Counted from the first letter of the stretch, positions 1 through 6,844 are shown. The stretch: 8,756 bases of DNA from Schleiferiaceae bacterium (GCA_022424815.1 JAKMGS010000074.1:1-8756); one strand, 5' to 3'. The notes: a model not told the origin generated them from the sequence alone. Translations and numbers: made by a program.

Positions 1-234
1 GAACCGCACCGTCGCATCCTCACCGCCTTTGAAAAAAGCTTCATAGTGGCCCAAATCATGCTCGTGCACATTGGCCGAGGCATTGAACCTATTCACCTTA
101 TCGGCAAAAAAGAACGTCTCCTTCTTCGGGCTACCATAAACCTCTGGATGGGCCGATAGCCAAAAATACAGGCTGCTGGTACCACACTTTGGGGCACCGC
201 CAATAACGACATTAGGAAGAAGCGCTGGGTTCAT
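1..234 (-). CDS. Sulfotransferase, N-terminal part (runs off left edge)
   Basis: Only the first 78 codons are in the window; the reading frame is open to base 1. The protein begins MNPALLPNVVIGGAPKCGTS, and residues 12-22 form the 5'-phosphosulfate-binding loop (GGAPKCGTSSL) of PAPS-dependent sulfotransferases. K16 corresponds to the conserved catalytic or phosphate-binding lysine. Residues 29-43, HPEVYGSPKKETFFF, match the 'HP.i.....KE..FF' stretch that follows the loop in heparan-sulfate-type and bacterial Sulfotransfer_1/Sulfotransfer_3 proteins. The family role is transfer of sulfate from PAPS to a hydroxyl or amino group, often on a glycan; the acceptor here is unknown. The ATG at 232-234 is the only good start near the loop and has no Shine-Dalgarno sequence. 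It lies 25 bp after the glpF stop on the same strand, so the two may be co-transcribed although they are functionally unrelated. The 3'-PAPS-binding motif would lie outside the window. Confidence 0.88.
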   Translation of the reverse strand, partial: MNPALLPNVVIGGAPKCGTSSLYFWLSAHPEVYGSPKKETFFFADKVNRFNASANVHEHDLGHYEAFFKGGEDATVRF

Positions 235-259
235 GCGCGCAAGATAGTAAGATTCGGTA

Positions 260-1009
260 CTAGACCGCTGTGGTCAAGAGTAACTCTTTGATCCACCAAG
301 CCAAGGCGCCTCCCGCCAACGGACCCACTACGGGGATCCATGCATAGTCCCAACCCGAATCGATCTTATTTTTAATAGGCAATAATTGGTGCATGATGCG
401 CGGTCCTAAATCGCGGGCGGGATTGATCGCATATCCAGTCGTGCCCCCTAATCCCAATCCAATAACCCAAACCAACAAGGCCACTGGTAAGGCACCGATA
501 CTCCCCAACCCTATAGGTGTTGTGCTCTCGCCTTCTAAGGTTCCTCCTACAAAATAGAAGACTACAAAAACGAGGACAAAGGCGCCAAGGGCCTCGCCAA
601 AGAAGTTGTTCCAGGTGTTTTTGATCGCCGGTGCGGTGCAAAAGGAACCGCGAATGGCGCCGCCATCGTCCGTGATGTCGTAATGCGGCTTGTAGAACAC
701 GTAGTTCATGGTGGTGCCGGCAGCTGCCCCTAATAATTGGGCCCCGAAATACATCCACATCGTCGCCGTATCCACCGCGCCGTCCATCCACAACCCAAGG
801 GTCACGGCCGGATTCAAATGCGCACCGCTGTACGGGCCGGCAACGACTACCCCTACGAAGACCGCGAGGCCCCATGCACTGGTGATCATCACCCACGAGC
901 CAGGATCGCCCTGAGCCTTGGTATTTTTCAATACAACATTGGCGACAACGCCGTTTCCGATAAATAGCAACAAGAAAGTTCCTACGAACTCGGCCCAAAA
1001 TGGTGACAT
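260..1009 (-). CDS. glpF: Glycerol uptake facilitator (aquaglyceroporin, MIP family)
   Basis: This 249-residue inner-membrane channel admits glycerol by facilitated diffusion (E. coli GlpF has 281 residues). Both MIP half-helix signatures are intact: SGAHLNPAVTLG (NPA at 66-68) and GYAINPARDLGP (NPA at 196-198). The aspartate after the second NPAR (D200) marks glycerol facilitators rather than water-selective aquaporins. Counting from the NPA motifs, the selectivity-filter positions equivalent to E. coli W48, G191, F200 and R206 are W46, G184, Y193 and R199. This is an aquaglyceroporin filter with Tyr in place of Phe. About six hydrophobic helices are visible. The start ATG (1007-1009) places an acidic residue (E7) in the first helix, as is usual for the family. 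The gene diverges from glpK across 90 bp, so glycerol entry and phosphorylation are encoded side by side. No Shine-Dalgarno sequence or convincing promoter was found on this strand. Confidence 0.96.
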   Translation of the reverse strand: MSPFWAEFVGTFLLLFIGNGVVANVVLKNTKAQGDPGSWVMITSAWGLAVFVGVVVAGPYSGAHLNPAVTLGLWMDGAVDTATMWMYFGAQLLGAAAGTTMNYVFYKPHYDITDDGGAIRGSFCTAPAIKNTWNNFFGEALGAFVLVFVVFYFVGGTLEGESTTPIGLGSIGALPVALLVWVIGLGLGGTTGYAINPARDLGPRIMHQLLPIKNKIDSGWDYAWIPVVGPLAGGALAWWIKELLLTTAV

Positions 1010-1099
1010 ACGCGTGGTTTTGTTCTGAACTACTAAGATGCAAAAATTGGTAGACTCCGAGAATTTTACTTAATTATTGATTCGTTAAACTCGCAGCAT
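1010..1099. promoter_or_regulatory. Divergent glpF/glpK intergenic region
   Basis: This 90-bp AT-rich spacer separates the start codons of glpF (minus) and glpK (plus) and must hold the start signals for both unless transcription enters from outside. On the plus strand, TAAACTCG at 1086-1093 is a poor match (two mismatches) to the Bacteroidota -7 box TAnnTTTG, seven bases before the glpK ATG. No well-spaced -33 TTG was found. On the minus strand a T-run ending in TTG (1041-1046) could be a -33 element, but no good -7 box follows. No clear inverted-repeat operator is seen, so regulation by a glycerol-responsive factor cannot be claimed from the sequence. Confidence 0.4.
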
Positions 1100-2599
1100 A
1101 TGAAACCGTATTTGTTGGCTATTGATGCCGGAACAACCTCCTCCAGAGCGATCGTTTTTGATGGGGATACTAAGAAAATTGGGCTGGGCCAATTCGAATT
1201 TACCCAACACTTCCCACAACCTTCTTGGGTGGAGCACGACGCCAATGAAATATGGACCTCTCAATTGCGCGCCATCAGAGAGGCCTTAAAACAAGCCAAG
1301 GTCAAGCCACATGAAATTAGTGCCCTCGGAATCACCAACCAGCGCGAGACCACCATCATTTGGGATGCCGCCACGGGCGAGCCCATCCACCACGCCATCG
1401 TTTGGCAAGACCGCCGCACCTCGGATTATTGCGAGGGCCTCAAAGCCCAGCACGGCCCCACCATCACCGCCAAAACGGGACTCATCACCGATGCCTATTT
1501 CAGCGGCAGTAAAATCCGCTGGATCCTGGGCAAAGTTCCCGGGGCGCGGGAGGGTGCCGAGCGTGGTGAATTGCGATTTGGCACCGTAGATTCTTGGATC
1601 ATTTGGAACCTGACCGAAGGCGCTTCGCACATTACGGATGCCTCGAACGCGAGTCGCACCCTCTTGTACAATATTCACGAGGGGCAGTGGGATGCAGACC
1701 TTTGCGCCCTGCTCGAGGTTCCCATGTCCTTGCTGCCGACGGTGGTGGACAGCAGCGGAAAATTGGCCCATACCTCTGAAAAAATCTTTGGCGCAAGTGT
1801 ACCTATTGCGGGCATCGCCGGAGACCAACAAAGCGCACTCTTTGGCCAATTATGTTTCGAACCCGGCGAGGCTAAAAATACCTACGGCACAGGCTGTTTC
1901 GCCGTGACCAATACCGGTAAAACCATCGTCAACAGTACAAATCAAATGCTCAGTACGGTCGCATGGCAACTGAACGGCGAACTCACCTACGCCCTCGAAG
2001 GGTCCGTCTACATCGCCGGTGCCTTGGTGCAGTGGCTGCGCGACGGACTAAAAATCATTGAAAACAGTAGCGATATTGAGGCCCTGGCGCTTAAGGAAGG
2101 CCACAATGGCGGCATTACCATTGTCCCTGCCTTGAGCGGATTAGGAGCGCCGCATTGGGATGCCTATGCTCGCGGTGCCATCATGGGCATCACCCGCGGC
2201 ACCAACGACAGCCACATCGCGTACGCGGCGCTCGAAGCCATCGCCCTGAGCACGGCAGATGTTTTGGAAGCCATGGCCAAAGACCTTGGGCAAGAACTCA
2301 AAGCCATCAAGGTGGACGGCGGGGCTAGTGCCAACGATACCATGATGCAATTACAAGCCAATATTTTAGGCTGTCCAGTCATTCGCCCGGCGGAGACCGA
2401 GAGTACCGCACTTGGAGCTGCCTTGCTCGCAGGACTTGGCATAGGGTATTGGTCGTCATTGGAGGATCTCAAGCCTTTGCTCAATGTCGACGAAAACTTC
2501 GATCCAAAACCCATGGACCAAATTTTGTTGCGCGACCAATGGCACCGAGCGATCGCCGCTAGCAAAGGATGGATCAAAGCAGGGGCGAATCTTTTGTGA
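1100..2599 (+). CDS. glpK: Glycerol kinase
   Basis: This 499-residue cytoplasmic FGGY-family kinase (E. coli GlpK has 502) phosphorylates glycerol with ATP to sn-glycerol 3-phosphate, trapping the glycerol admitted by GlpF. The N-terminal phosphate-binding segment LLAIDAGTTSSRAIVFD is intact. ITNQRETTIIWD and IVWQDRRT, typical of the glycerol-binding N-domain, follow. YFSGSKIRWIL matches the first FGGY signature region, and GSVYIAGALVQWLRDGLKII the second. IAGDQQSALFGQ, TYGTGCF and the C-terminal DGGASANDTMMQLQANILGC complete the ATPase fold. No domain is missing and no frameshift is seen. The ATG at 1100 gives the standard N-terminus; there is no Shine-Dalgarno sequence upstream, as is common in Bacteroidota. 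The GC content is clearly higher than at the right end of the window. A glycerol-3-phosphate dehydrogenase, the usual next step, is not in the window. Confidence 0.98.
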   Translation: MKPYLLAIDAGTTSSRAIVFDGDTKKIGLGQFEFTQHFPQPSWVEHDANEIWTSQLRAIREALKQAKVKPHEISALGITNQRETTIIWDAATGEPIHHAIVWQDRRTSDYCEGLKAQHGPTITAKTGLITDAYFSGSKIRWILGKVPGAREGAERGELRFGTVDSWIIWNLTEGASHITDASNASRTLLYNIHEGQWDADLCALLEVPMSLLPTVVDSSGKLAHTSEKIFGASVPIAGIAGDQQSALFGQLCFEPGEAKNTYGTGCFAVTNTGKTIVNSTNQMLSTVAWQLNGELTYALEGSVYIAGALVQWLRDGLKIIENSSDIEALALKEGHNGGITIVPALSGLGAPHWDAYARGAIMGITRGTNDSHIAYAALEAIALSTADVLEAMAKDLGQELKAIKVDGGASANDTMMQLQANILGCPVIRPAETESTALGAALLAGLGIGYWSSLEDLKPLLNVDENFDPKPMDQILLRDQWHRAIAASKGWIKAGANLL

Positions 2600-2671
2600 C
2601 TTTATATCATTACATAAGTAGATTGCTTGCTAGGTACTTTTAATATTGGACTAAGAGTTTTCAGCGTATAA

Positions 2672-2752
2672 TATTTGAAGTATAATACACGTTGGATTAC
2701 GGAAGAATTGGCCAAATTTCATGCCTTCAGTGATGTCTATGTCGTGAAGTAG
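2672..2752 (+). pseudogene. Possible short coding remnant or small ORF in the glpK-flippase gap
   Basis: The 194-bp gap between glpK and the flippase is AT-rich at its left end but becomes coding-like from about 2684. This frame opens after a TAA at 2669-2671 and reads 26 codons to a TAG at 2750-2752, ending TEELAKFHAFSDVYVVK. There is no ATG; a TTG at 2675 could start it, without a Shine-Dalgarno sequence. Another frame just upstream (2599-2682) also reads in peptide-like blocks (ending SFQRIIFEV) interrupted by a TAA at 2641-2643. That would fit a decayed gene tail with one stop and one frameshift, but AT-rich spacer can look like this by chance. I do not recognise the peptide. It could equally be untranslated leader. 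Confidence 0.2.
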
Positions 2753-2768
2753 CGATGCGGTAAATCAC

Positions 2769-2776
2769 TACATTTG
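2769..2776 (+). promoter_or_regulatory. Candidate -7 promoter box of the flippase-GT-sulfotransferase operon
   Basis: TACATTTG is an exact match to the Bacteroidota sigma-ABfr -7 consensus TAnnTTTG. It lies 17 bp before the flippase ATG, which would give a very short leader. The region about 19-21 bp upstream (around 2742-2750) lacks a clean -33 TTG, so the call rests on the -7 box and its placement alone. If real, it drives the three plus-strand genes downstream. Confidence 0.4.
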
Positions 2777-2793
2777 ATGCAAGCCAAAGGCGA

Positions 2794-4212
2794 ATGAACG
2801 TTTCGAAAAAACAAATCTCATCAGGTGCCGTCATTAACATTGCCGGAATCCTCGTAGGGGCCGTATTGAATCTATGGTTGCTTCCGGAATTATTCAGCAC
2901 AGAAGAGTTGGGGATGTATCGATGGATGGAGCGCTCCGCAGTGTTGCTCTCTAACATCTTGCTCTTCGGCGTGCATCGTTCCTTCACCAAATTCCATTCA
3001 GATCCCAATAAGGATAAGAAAGCCTTTGAAAGTGCAGTGGTAGGACGGAGCACTTTGCTTATGATCGTCGTGGGGGTAGTGTTGTTCATTGTTGGTCCGG
3101 AACTGGCACCCCTTTTTAATTTTGAAAAAGACGTACACCTACTCCGCTACCTCAGCTTCTTCGTGGTCAGTGGTATGGCCTTCCTGATGGCGGTTTCTGC
3201 CGCTGCGACCACTAAGCGCATTGCCGTCCCGGTATTCTATAAAAACCTTGGATTGCGCATTGCCATGTTGGTGATCGGGCTGGCTTTATTGTACTACGCC
3301 TTTACTTTCCCTCAATGGCTCATTGCTTATGCTTGGGCATCCTTGGCCCTTGGGCTCGTCGCGTTGTTGTACGCGTGGAACCGAGTGAAACCAACCTTTA
3401 CTTGGCGCCATATGGGAGCTCCGATGGGAAAGGATGTACAGAAATTTGCTTGGATTAGCGTCTTTAGCGTCCTCATCGAAATAGGCATCAACACCCTAGA
3501 TGTTCAAATGCTCTCCATGCTCACAGATATGGACAGCGTGGGGATTTACGGTATGGCCTTTTTTATCGGTTCCGTTATCGATGGCATCCGAAGGCCCATC
3601 AATCAGATGCTGGCTCCACAAATTTCTACGAGCTGGAACAAGAACAACATGGACGTGCTGCGCAAGATTTACGAGAAGACCTCTAGCGCTCAAATGTTGG
3701 TCAATGCCGCCTTTGTCATCATGGTCATGGTGAACGTTCAGTGGATTTTCTCTCTCATTCCAGATGGGGAAAGGTTCTACCCCGCCATCCCAGTAGTGGG
3801 TTGGACCTTGGCGCGCAAATACATCAACGCCTCGTTCGGCTCGAATGGAGAAATCATTGCCAATAGTCCTTTTTACAAGCTGAACATGCAAATAGGCTCG
3901 ATCATGTTGGTCATCAACATCGTGCTCAACTTCCTCTTTATCCCCAAATATGGGATTTTAGGGGTCGCCTACAGCGGATTGATTGCCGTACTCTTTGTCA
4001 ACGCTATGCGTGCTATCATGATCTATCGCAGAAGTGGCCTACAGCCCTTTACCCGTGAAAGTCTCTACATCTTTGTGGGTAGCTCAGTAGTTGGGTTGGT
4101 GTGTTACGCCCTGCCGGTCGACGGTCTTGTAAAGTTCATCCTCTCCGGTCTAATCATTTTGGCAGCGGCAGCCATTTTTAGAAAGTTCATCAAGCACGTC
4201 CTGTTGCGTTAA
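2794..4212 (+). CDS. Polysaccharide flippase (Wzx-like, MOP superfamily)
   Basis: This 472-residue polytopic inner-membrane protein has about 12-14 hydrophobic segments spread along its length, the size and pattern of MOP-superfamily lipid-linked oligosaccharide flippases (Polysacc_synt type). Supporting stretches are the N-terminal helix around residues 9-30, the segment 235-262 with SVGIYGMAFFIGSVID, and the C-terminal IPKYGILGVAYSGLIA at 383-398. The last is the typical 'IP.YGi.GaA' repeat of this family. The family moves undecaprenyl-linked glycan repeats from the cytoplasmic to the periplasmic face of the membrane; the exact glycan cannot be read from the sequence. The ATG at 2794 is preceded by a weak AAAGG. 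The gene is first in a cluster with a glycosyltransferase (20-bp gap) and a sulfotransferase, which supports a role in surface-polysaccharide export. A teichoic-acid or O-antigen flippase are the alternatives within the same family. Confidence 0.87.
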   Translation: MNVSKKQISSGAVINIAGILVGAVLNLWLLPELFSTEELGMYRWMERSAVLLSNILLFGVHRSFTKFHSDPNKDKKAFESAVVGRSTLLMIVVGVVLFIVGPELAPLFNFEKDVHLLRYLSFFVVSGMAFLMAVSAAATTKRIAVPVFYKNLGLRIAMLVIGLALLYYAFTFPQWLIAYAWASLALGLVALLYAWNRVKPTFTWRHMGAPMGKDVQKFAWISVFSVLIEIGINTLDVQMLSMLTDMDSVGIYGMAFFIGSVIDGIRRPINQMLAPQISTSWNKNNMDVLRKIYEKTSSAQMLVNAAFVIMVMVNVQWIFSLIPDGERFYPAIPVVGWTLARKYINASFGSNGEIIANSPFYKLNMQIGSIMLVINIVLNFLFIPKYGILGVAYSGLIAVLFVNAMRAIMIYRRSGLQPFTRESLYIFVGSSVVGLVCYALPVDGLVKFILSGLIILAAAAIFRKFIKHVLLR

Positions 4213-4219
4213 GCCTACG

Positions 4220-4227
4220 TACCTTTA
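4220..4227 (+). promoter_or_regulatory. Possible -7-like box just before the TTG start of the glycosyltransferase
   Basis: TACCTTTA matches the Bacteroidota -7 consensus TAnnTTTG at seven of eight positions. It ends five bases before the TTG start codon in the 20-bp gap after the flippase. A transcript from it would start at or next to the start codon, making a nearly leaderless mRNA. A TTG at 4204-4206 is too close to be a normally spaced -33 element, so this is weak. Confidence 0.2.
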
Positions 4228-4232
4228 TCCCG

Positions 4233-5330
4233 TTGAAAGTCGCATATATTCAAAATAGAGTCCAATTAGGTGGTCGATTCCAGGTCACCTTCGAAATGAC
4301 CAAGGTGCTCAATGCCATGGGGATCGTTCCGGACTTCTACAGCTACCGTTTTAGGCTCACCCACGAGGACATTGCAGCGCATTACGGCAGTGCCATTCAG
4401 TGCAACTTTATTACCATTCCAGAAGCTCGCAGACCCTTTGAGTGGAACATCACCAAATTCAACTTTGATATCAATGCTCACCTTCAGGGCTATGATTTGA
4501 TCATCAATAGCAACAACACCAGCTTGGGACTGGACCCCACCCTCAATATTTTGAGCTACGTCCATTACCCGCGCAAGGCCAGGTTGATGCAAAAACCTAC
4601 ACTCAAGCGCTTGTTCGATGTTGGCCGCGACCCATTTATGCTCAACACCTTTCGGTATCGCCGACACCGCCGGGTAAGTTCGAATGATCTTCAGGTCGCC
4701 AATAGTGCCTTCACAGCACAGCGATTCGAACAACATTACGACCACAAGGTGGAGCACATCCTCTACCCGCCAGTCGATATTGATTTTAAAGAGGGTAAAA
4801 AATTACCCAACCGCATCGTGAGTTTGGGCAGATTCTCTCCCAACAAGCGGCAGCTCGAGCAAGTTAAAATGATGGCTAACCTCCCACGGTATGAGCTATA
4901 CCTCATAGGTTTTAAAAACGACGCCAACTATTTCAATCAATGCGCCGCCGCCATAGCATCCTTGGGACTTACCAACGTACATTTAGTGGCAGATGCATCC
5001 GAAAAAGAACGCAACGATCTATTAACCTCAGCTACCTTTTTCATCCATTCCCTCCGAGAGGAGCCTTTTGGCATTACCACTGTGCAGGGAATAGGCGCCG
5101 GTTGCATGCCCATTGTGCACAATAGCGGCGGACAACGCGAGGTGGTGCCTTATGCGGAGCTGCGCTATGAGAGTGAGGCAGATATACCAGAATTGGTCCA
5201 GAAACTTGAAAAATCCGAGCAAATCGCAGACCTTCGTACTGCATTGAAGGCGCATGTTCGTTCGTATTCGAGCGAGGCATTCAGGGACCAATTCAAATCA
5301 CTACTCGAACAAAAATTACCCGCATCATGA
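4233..5330 (+). CDS. GT4-type glycosyltransferase (ALG11-like)
   Basis: This 365-residue two-domain GT-B enzyme should transfer a sugar from a nucleotide-sugar donor to a growing lipid-linked glycan at the cytoplasmic face of the membrane. The N-terminal domain begins MKVAYIQNRVQLGG and contains SYVHYPR (109-114), as in ALG11-type mannosyltransferases. A linker region has VANSAFTA and LYPPVD. The C-terminal donor domain starts at IVSLGRFSPNKRQ (195-207) and includes REEPFGITTVQGIGAG (275-290) and HNSGGQREVV (296-305). The usual E-x7-E pair of GT4 enzymes reads E277-x7-Q285, so the second Glu is Gln. The start is TTG at 4233; no in-frame ATG gives a better N-terminus, and MKVAYIQ is the standard first strand. 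The gene follows the flippase by 20 bp, and its stop overlaps the next start (ATGA). The donor sugar is unknown; mannose is only suggested by the ALG11 likeness. Confidence 0.87.
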   Translation: MKVAYIQNRVQLGGRFQVTFEMTKVLNAMGIVPDFYSYRFRLTHEDIAAHYGSAIQCNFITIPEARRPFEWNITKFNFDINAHLQGYDLIINSNNTSLGLDPTLNILSYVHYPRKARLMQKPTLKRLFDVGRDPFMLNTFRYRRHRRVSSNDLQVANSAFTAQRFEQHYDHKVEHILYPPVDIDFKEGKKLPNRIVSLGRFSPNKRQLEQVKMMANLPRYELYLIGFKNDANYFNQCAAAIASLGLTNVHLVADASEKERNDLLTSATFFIHSLREEPFGITTVQGIGAGCMPIVHNSGGQREVVPYAELRYESEADIPELVQKLEKSEQIADLRTALKAHVRSYSSEAFRDQFKSLLEQKLPAS

Positions 5331-6157
5331 GAAAAGACAAACTGATCAAGGAATGGTTCGGGTTCAACGTTCGCTATTGGAACGACCTCAAGCACCGCGC
5401 TAAACTTCACGGACACCTCGAGAATAGCGAGGCCCTACAACAGGAAATCATGGCCCAGGCCGAGCCCATCTTCGTGCTTTCCACCGGCCGCGTAGGCACC
5501 ATGCTTTTGACCCGATTATTCGAATTAGAACAAGGCCTCCACATCGAACACGAGGCACTGCCTGAAATGCTTTTGGCCGGGAAAACTGCCTACGAAACTG
5601 GCGATCGCTCCTTTGCCAAGGGTGCCTTCATGGCGGGGCGTTACGAAGCCATCCGTGATTATACATTACGTGGATTGCGTTACGTAGAAACCAACAACAG
5701 ATTGACCTTCTTCGCCCCCGCCATGGCAGAACTTTTCCCAAAGGCGAAGTTCATTCATTTGCTGCGTCATCCGGATTCTTTTGTGTCTTCGGGCATACAA
5801 CGGAATTGGTACACCGGTAAAACCATCACGGACGAAGGCCGTATCGCCCCACCGCAATCCTTGGGCATCGAGAGCCGCCCGGATAAGATTGCCTGGCTTT
5901 GGAATGCGACAAATTCGTTTATCGATGATTTCAAAGCTGGTCCTGGTAAAGACCGTACGCTAACCGTACGCTCAGAAGACCTGTTCTCGAACAAGGAAGA
6001 GGCGATGCGTATTCTGAATTGGCTCAACTTTAGTGCCGATGAGCGCAGTGTGCAGCGCGTACTCGATACACCGGTCAACAAGAGCAGAAAGAAGAAGGAA
6101 AAGCAAGTGTACGACGAGGATCTAGTGCCGCTGGTGGCCAAATACTACGGCCGCTAG
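5327..6157 (+). CDS. Sulfotransferase family protein
   Basis: This 276-residue cytoplasmic-type protein has both PAPS-binding elements. IFVLSTGRVGTMLLTRLF at about residues 48-65 is the 5'-phosphosulfate-binding loop. KFIHLLRHPDSFVSSGIQRN at 141-160 is the 3'-phosphate-binding motif, with R147 and S154 at the expected positions. The 5' loop is atypical: the common PKSGT or PKCGT core is STGRVGT, so the usual Lys is replaced by Arg (R55). The C-terminal region (TLTVRSEDLF, 211-220, then a helical stretch) matches the part of bacterial sulfotransferases that follows the core. The ATG overlaps the glycosyltransferase stop as ATGA, which implies translational coupling and a shared pathway, probably sulfation of the glycan built by its neighbour. 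The acceptor is not known. The C-terminus is very basic (KSRKKKEK, 252-259). Its stop shares CTAG with the convergent gene. Confidence 0.82.
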   Translation: MRKDKLIKEWFGFNVRYWNDLKHRAKLHGHLENSEALQQEIMAQAEPIFVLSTGRVGTMLLTRLFELEQGLHIEHEALPEMLLAGKTAYETGDRSFAKGAFMAGRYEAIRDYTLRGLRYVETNNRLTFFAPAMAELFPKAKFIHLLRHPDSFVSSGIQRNWYTGKTITDEGRIAPPQSLGIESRPDKIAWLWNATNSFIDDFKAGPGKDRTLTVRSEDLFSNKEEAMRILNWLNFSADERSVQRVLDTPVNKSRKKKEKQVYDEDLVPLVAKYYGR

Positions 6158-6816
6158 TCAATCAATAGCTCGGGGTAAAACACCTCGTAATCTTTGCGGT
6201 ACAAAGCCTGTAATCTGCGGCGCTGATCGTCGGTGAGCTCCACTTTTTTCTTGGAACGATTAACGTTGAGCTTCACCTCTTTTTCATACGGCGTGCCCAA
6301 TTTTTCCGCCACCTTAGCGAAGTCTTCATCAAAGTTTTCGAACCTGCCGATGAAATCCATATTAGGAATATCGATGATGGAAGTCTGTGCTCGTAAATGC
6401 TCGTCGCACTTGGTCACATCTTGACCTTCAACCCAAGTCAAGAACGCATCAAAATCTTGCATGCGCTCGTGCTCCTCGGGGGTAAACCTGAAGTAGTTCT
6501 GCACCGTCACTTTATCCTTCCAACAGCTGATGAACTTCTCTTCTGGATTACGCACAAAGGCAAACTTGTAAAAGTTCCGTACCATCCACTTCGAATAAGG
6601 CATGGCGGAACCATAAATCAACGAACCCGGCTTACTATCTGCCGTGAGGTAGTTATTGATGGTACGCGACGCGACCTTGTAATTACGAAACCAAATGGCT
6701 TTGTAGCGGTAACTATATGACATGAAAAAGCGCTCCTTCTTAAAGAGTTTCAAAACGTACTTGTTCCAGTAGAAATGACGAAACTTATAGGGGATTTCGC
6801 TGGTGTTTAGTTTCAT
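6154..6816 (-). CDS. Carbohydrate sulfotransferase (Sulfotransfer_2-like)
   Basis: This 220-residue protein resembles the Sulfotransfer_2 family (HNK-1, chondroitin and dermatan sulfotransferases and bacterial relatives). AIWFRNYKVASRTINNYL (40-57) carries the 5'-PAPS loop in the family form KVASxT, with K47. FAFVRNPEEKFISCW (85-99) is the 3'-phosphate motif, with R89 and S97. CDEHLRAQTSI (137-147) matches the family's 'HW.PQ' block, where His is usual and Trp is replaced. FIGRFENFDEDF (155-166) is the typical following segment. It is shorter than animal members but normal for bacterial ones. ATG at 6816 gives the longest product; an internal ATG (M32, 6721-6723) would still keep all motifs. 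It converges on the previous sulfotransferase, is not in the same operon, and belongs to a different sulfotransferase subfamily. The acceptor is unknown but is probably a surface glycan given the context. Confidence 0.82.
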   Translation of the reverse strand: MKLNTSEIPYKFRHFYWNKYVLKLFKKERFFMSYSYRYKAIWFRNYKVASRTINNYLTADSKPGSLIYGSAMPYSKWMVRNFYKFAFVRNPEEKFISCWKDKVTVQNYFRFTPEEHERMQDFDAFLTWVEGQDVTKCDEHLRAQTSIIDIPNMDFIGRFENFDEDFAKVAEKLGTPYEKEVKLNVNRSKKKVELTDDQRRRLQALYRKDYEVFYPELLID

Positions 6817-6836
6817 GTGTGGCCGTAATCTGCCTG

Positions 6837-6844
6837 CTAAAATA
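6837..6844 (-). promoter_or_regulatory. Candidate -7-like box upstream of the Sulfotransfer_2-like gene
   Basis: On the minus strand TATTTTAG matches TAnnTTTG at seven of eight positions and lies 20 bp before the ATG at 6816. No clean -33 TTG was found at the expected distance. It sits in the 86-bp divergent spacer shared with the pseudouridine synthase gene. Confidence 0.25.

Noticed and set aside
372..1043. Long 223-codon open frame on the minus strand overlapping glpF
   Set aside because: It is a shadow frame of glpF: Arg/Cys/His-rich, with no domain likeness, while the overlapping frame has both NPA motifs.
1286..1849. 187-codon minus-strand open frame inside glpK
   Set aside because: It is antisense to an intact glycerol kinase in a GC-rich gene, has no recognisable motifs, and is a typical shadow ORF.
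2616..2640. AAGTA/TACTT hairpin with trailing T's after glpK as a terminator
   Set aside because: It has a five-pair AT-rich stem, a 14-base loop and a short T-run; not distinguishable from chance in AT-rich DNA.
5952..5972. Two 10-bp copies of ACCGTACGCT, one base apart
   Set aside because: They lie inside the sulfotransferase coding sequence, encode an ordinary part of the protein in different frames, and show no further copies; most likely chance.
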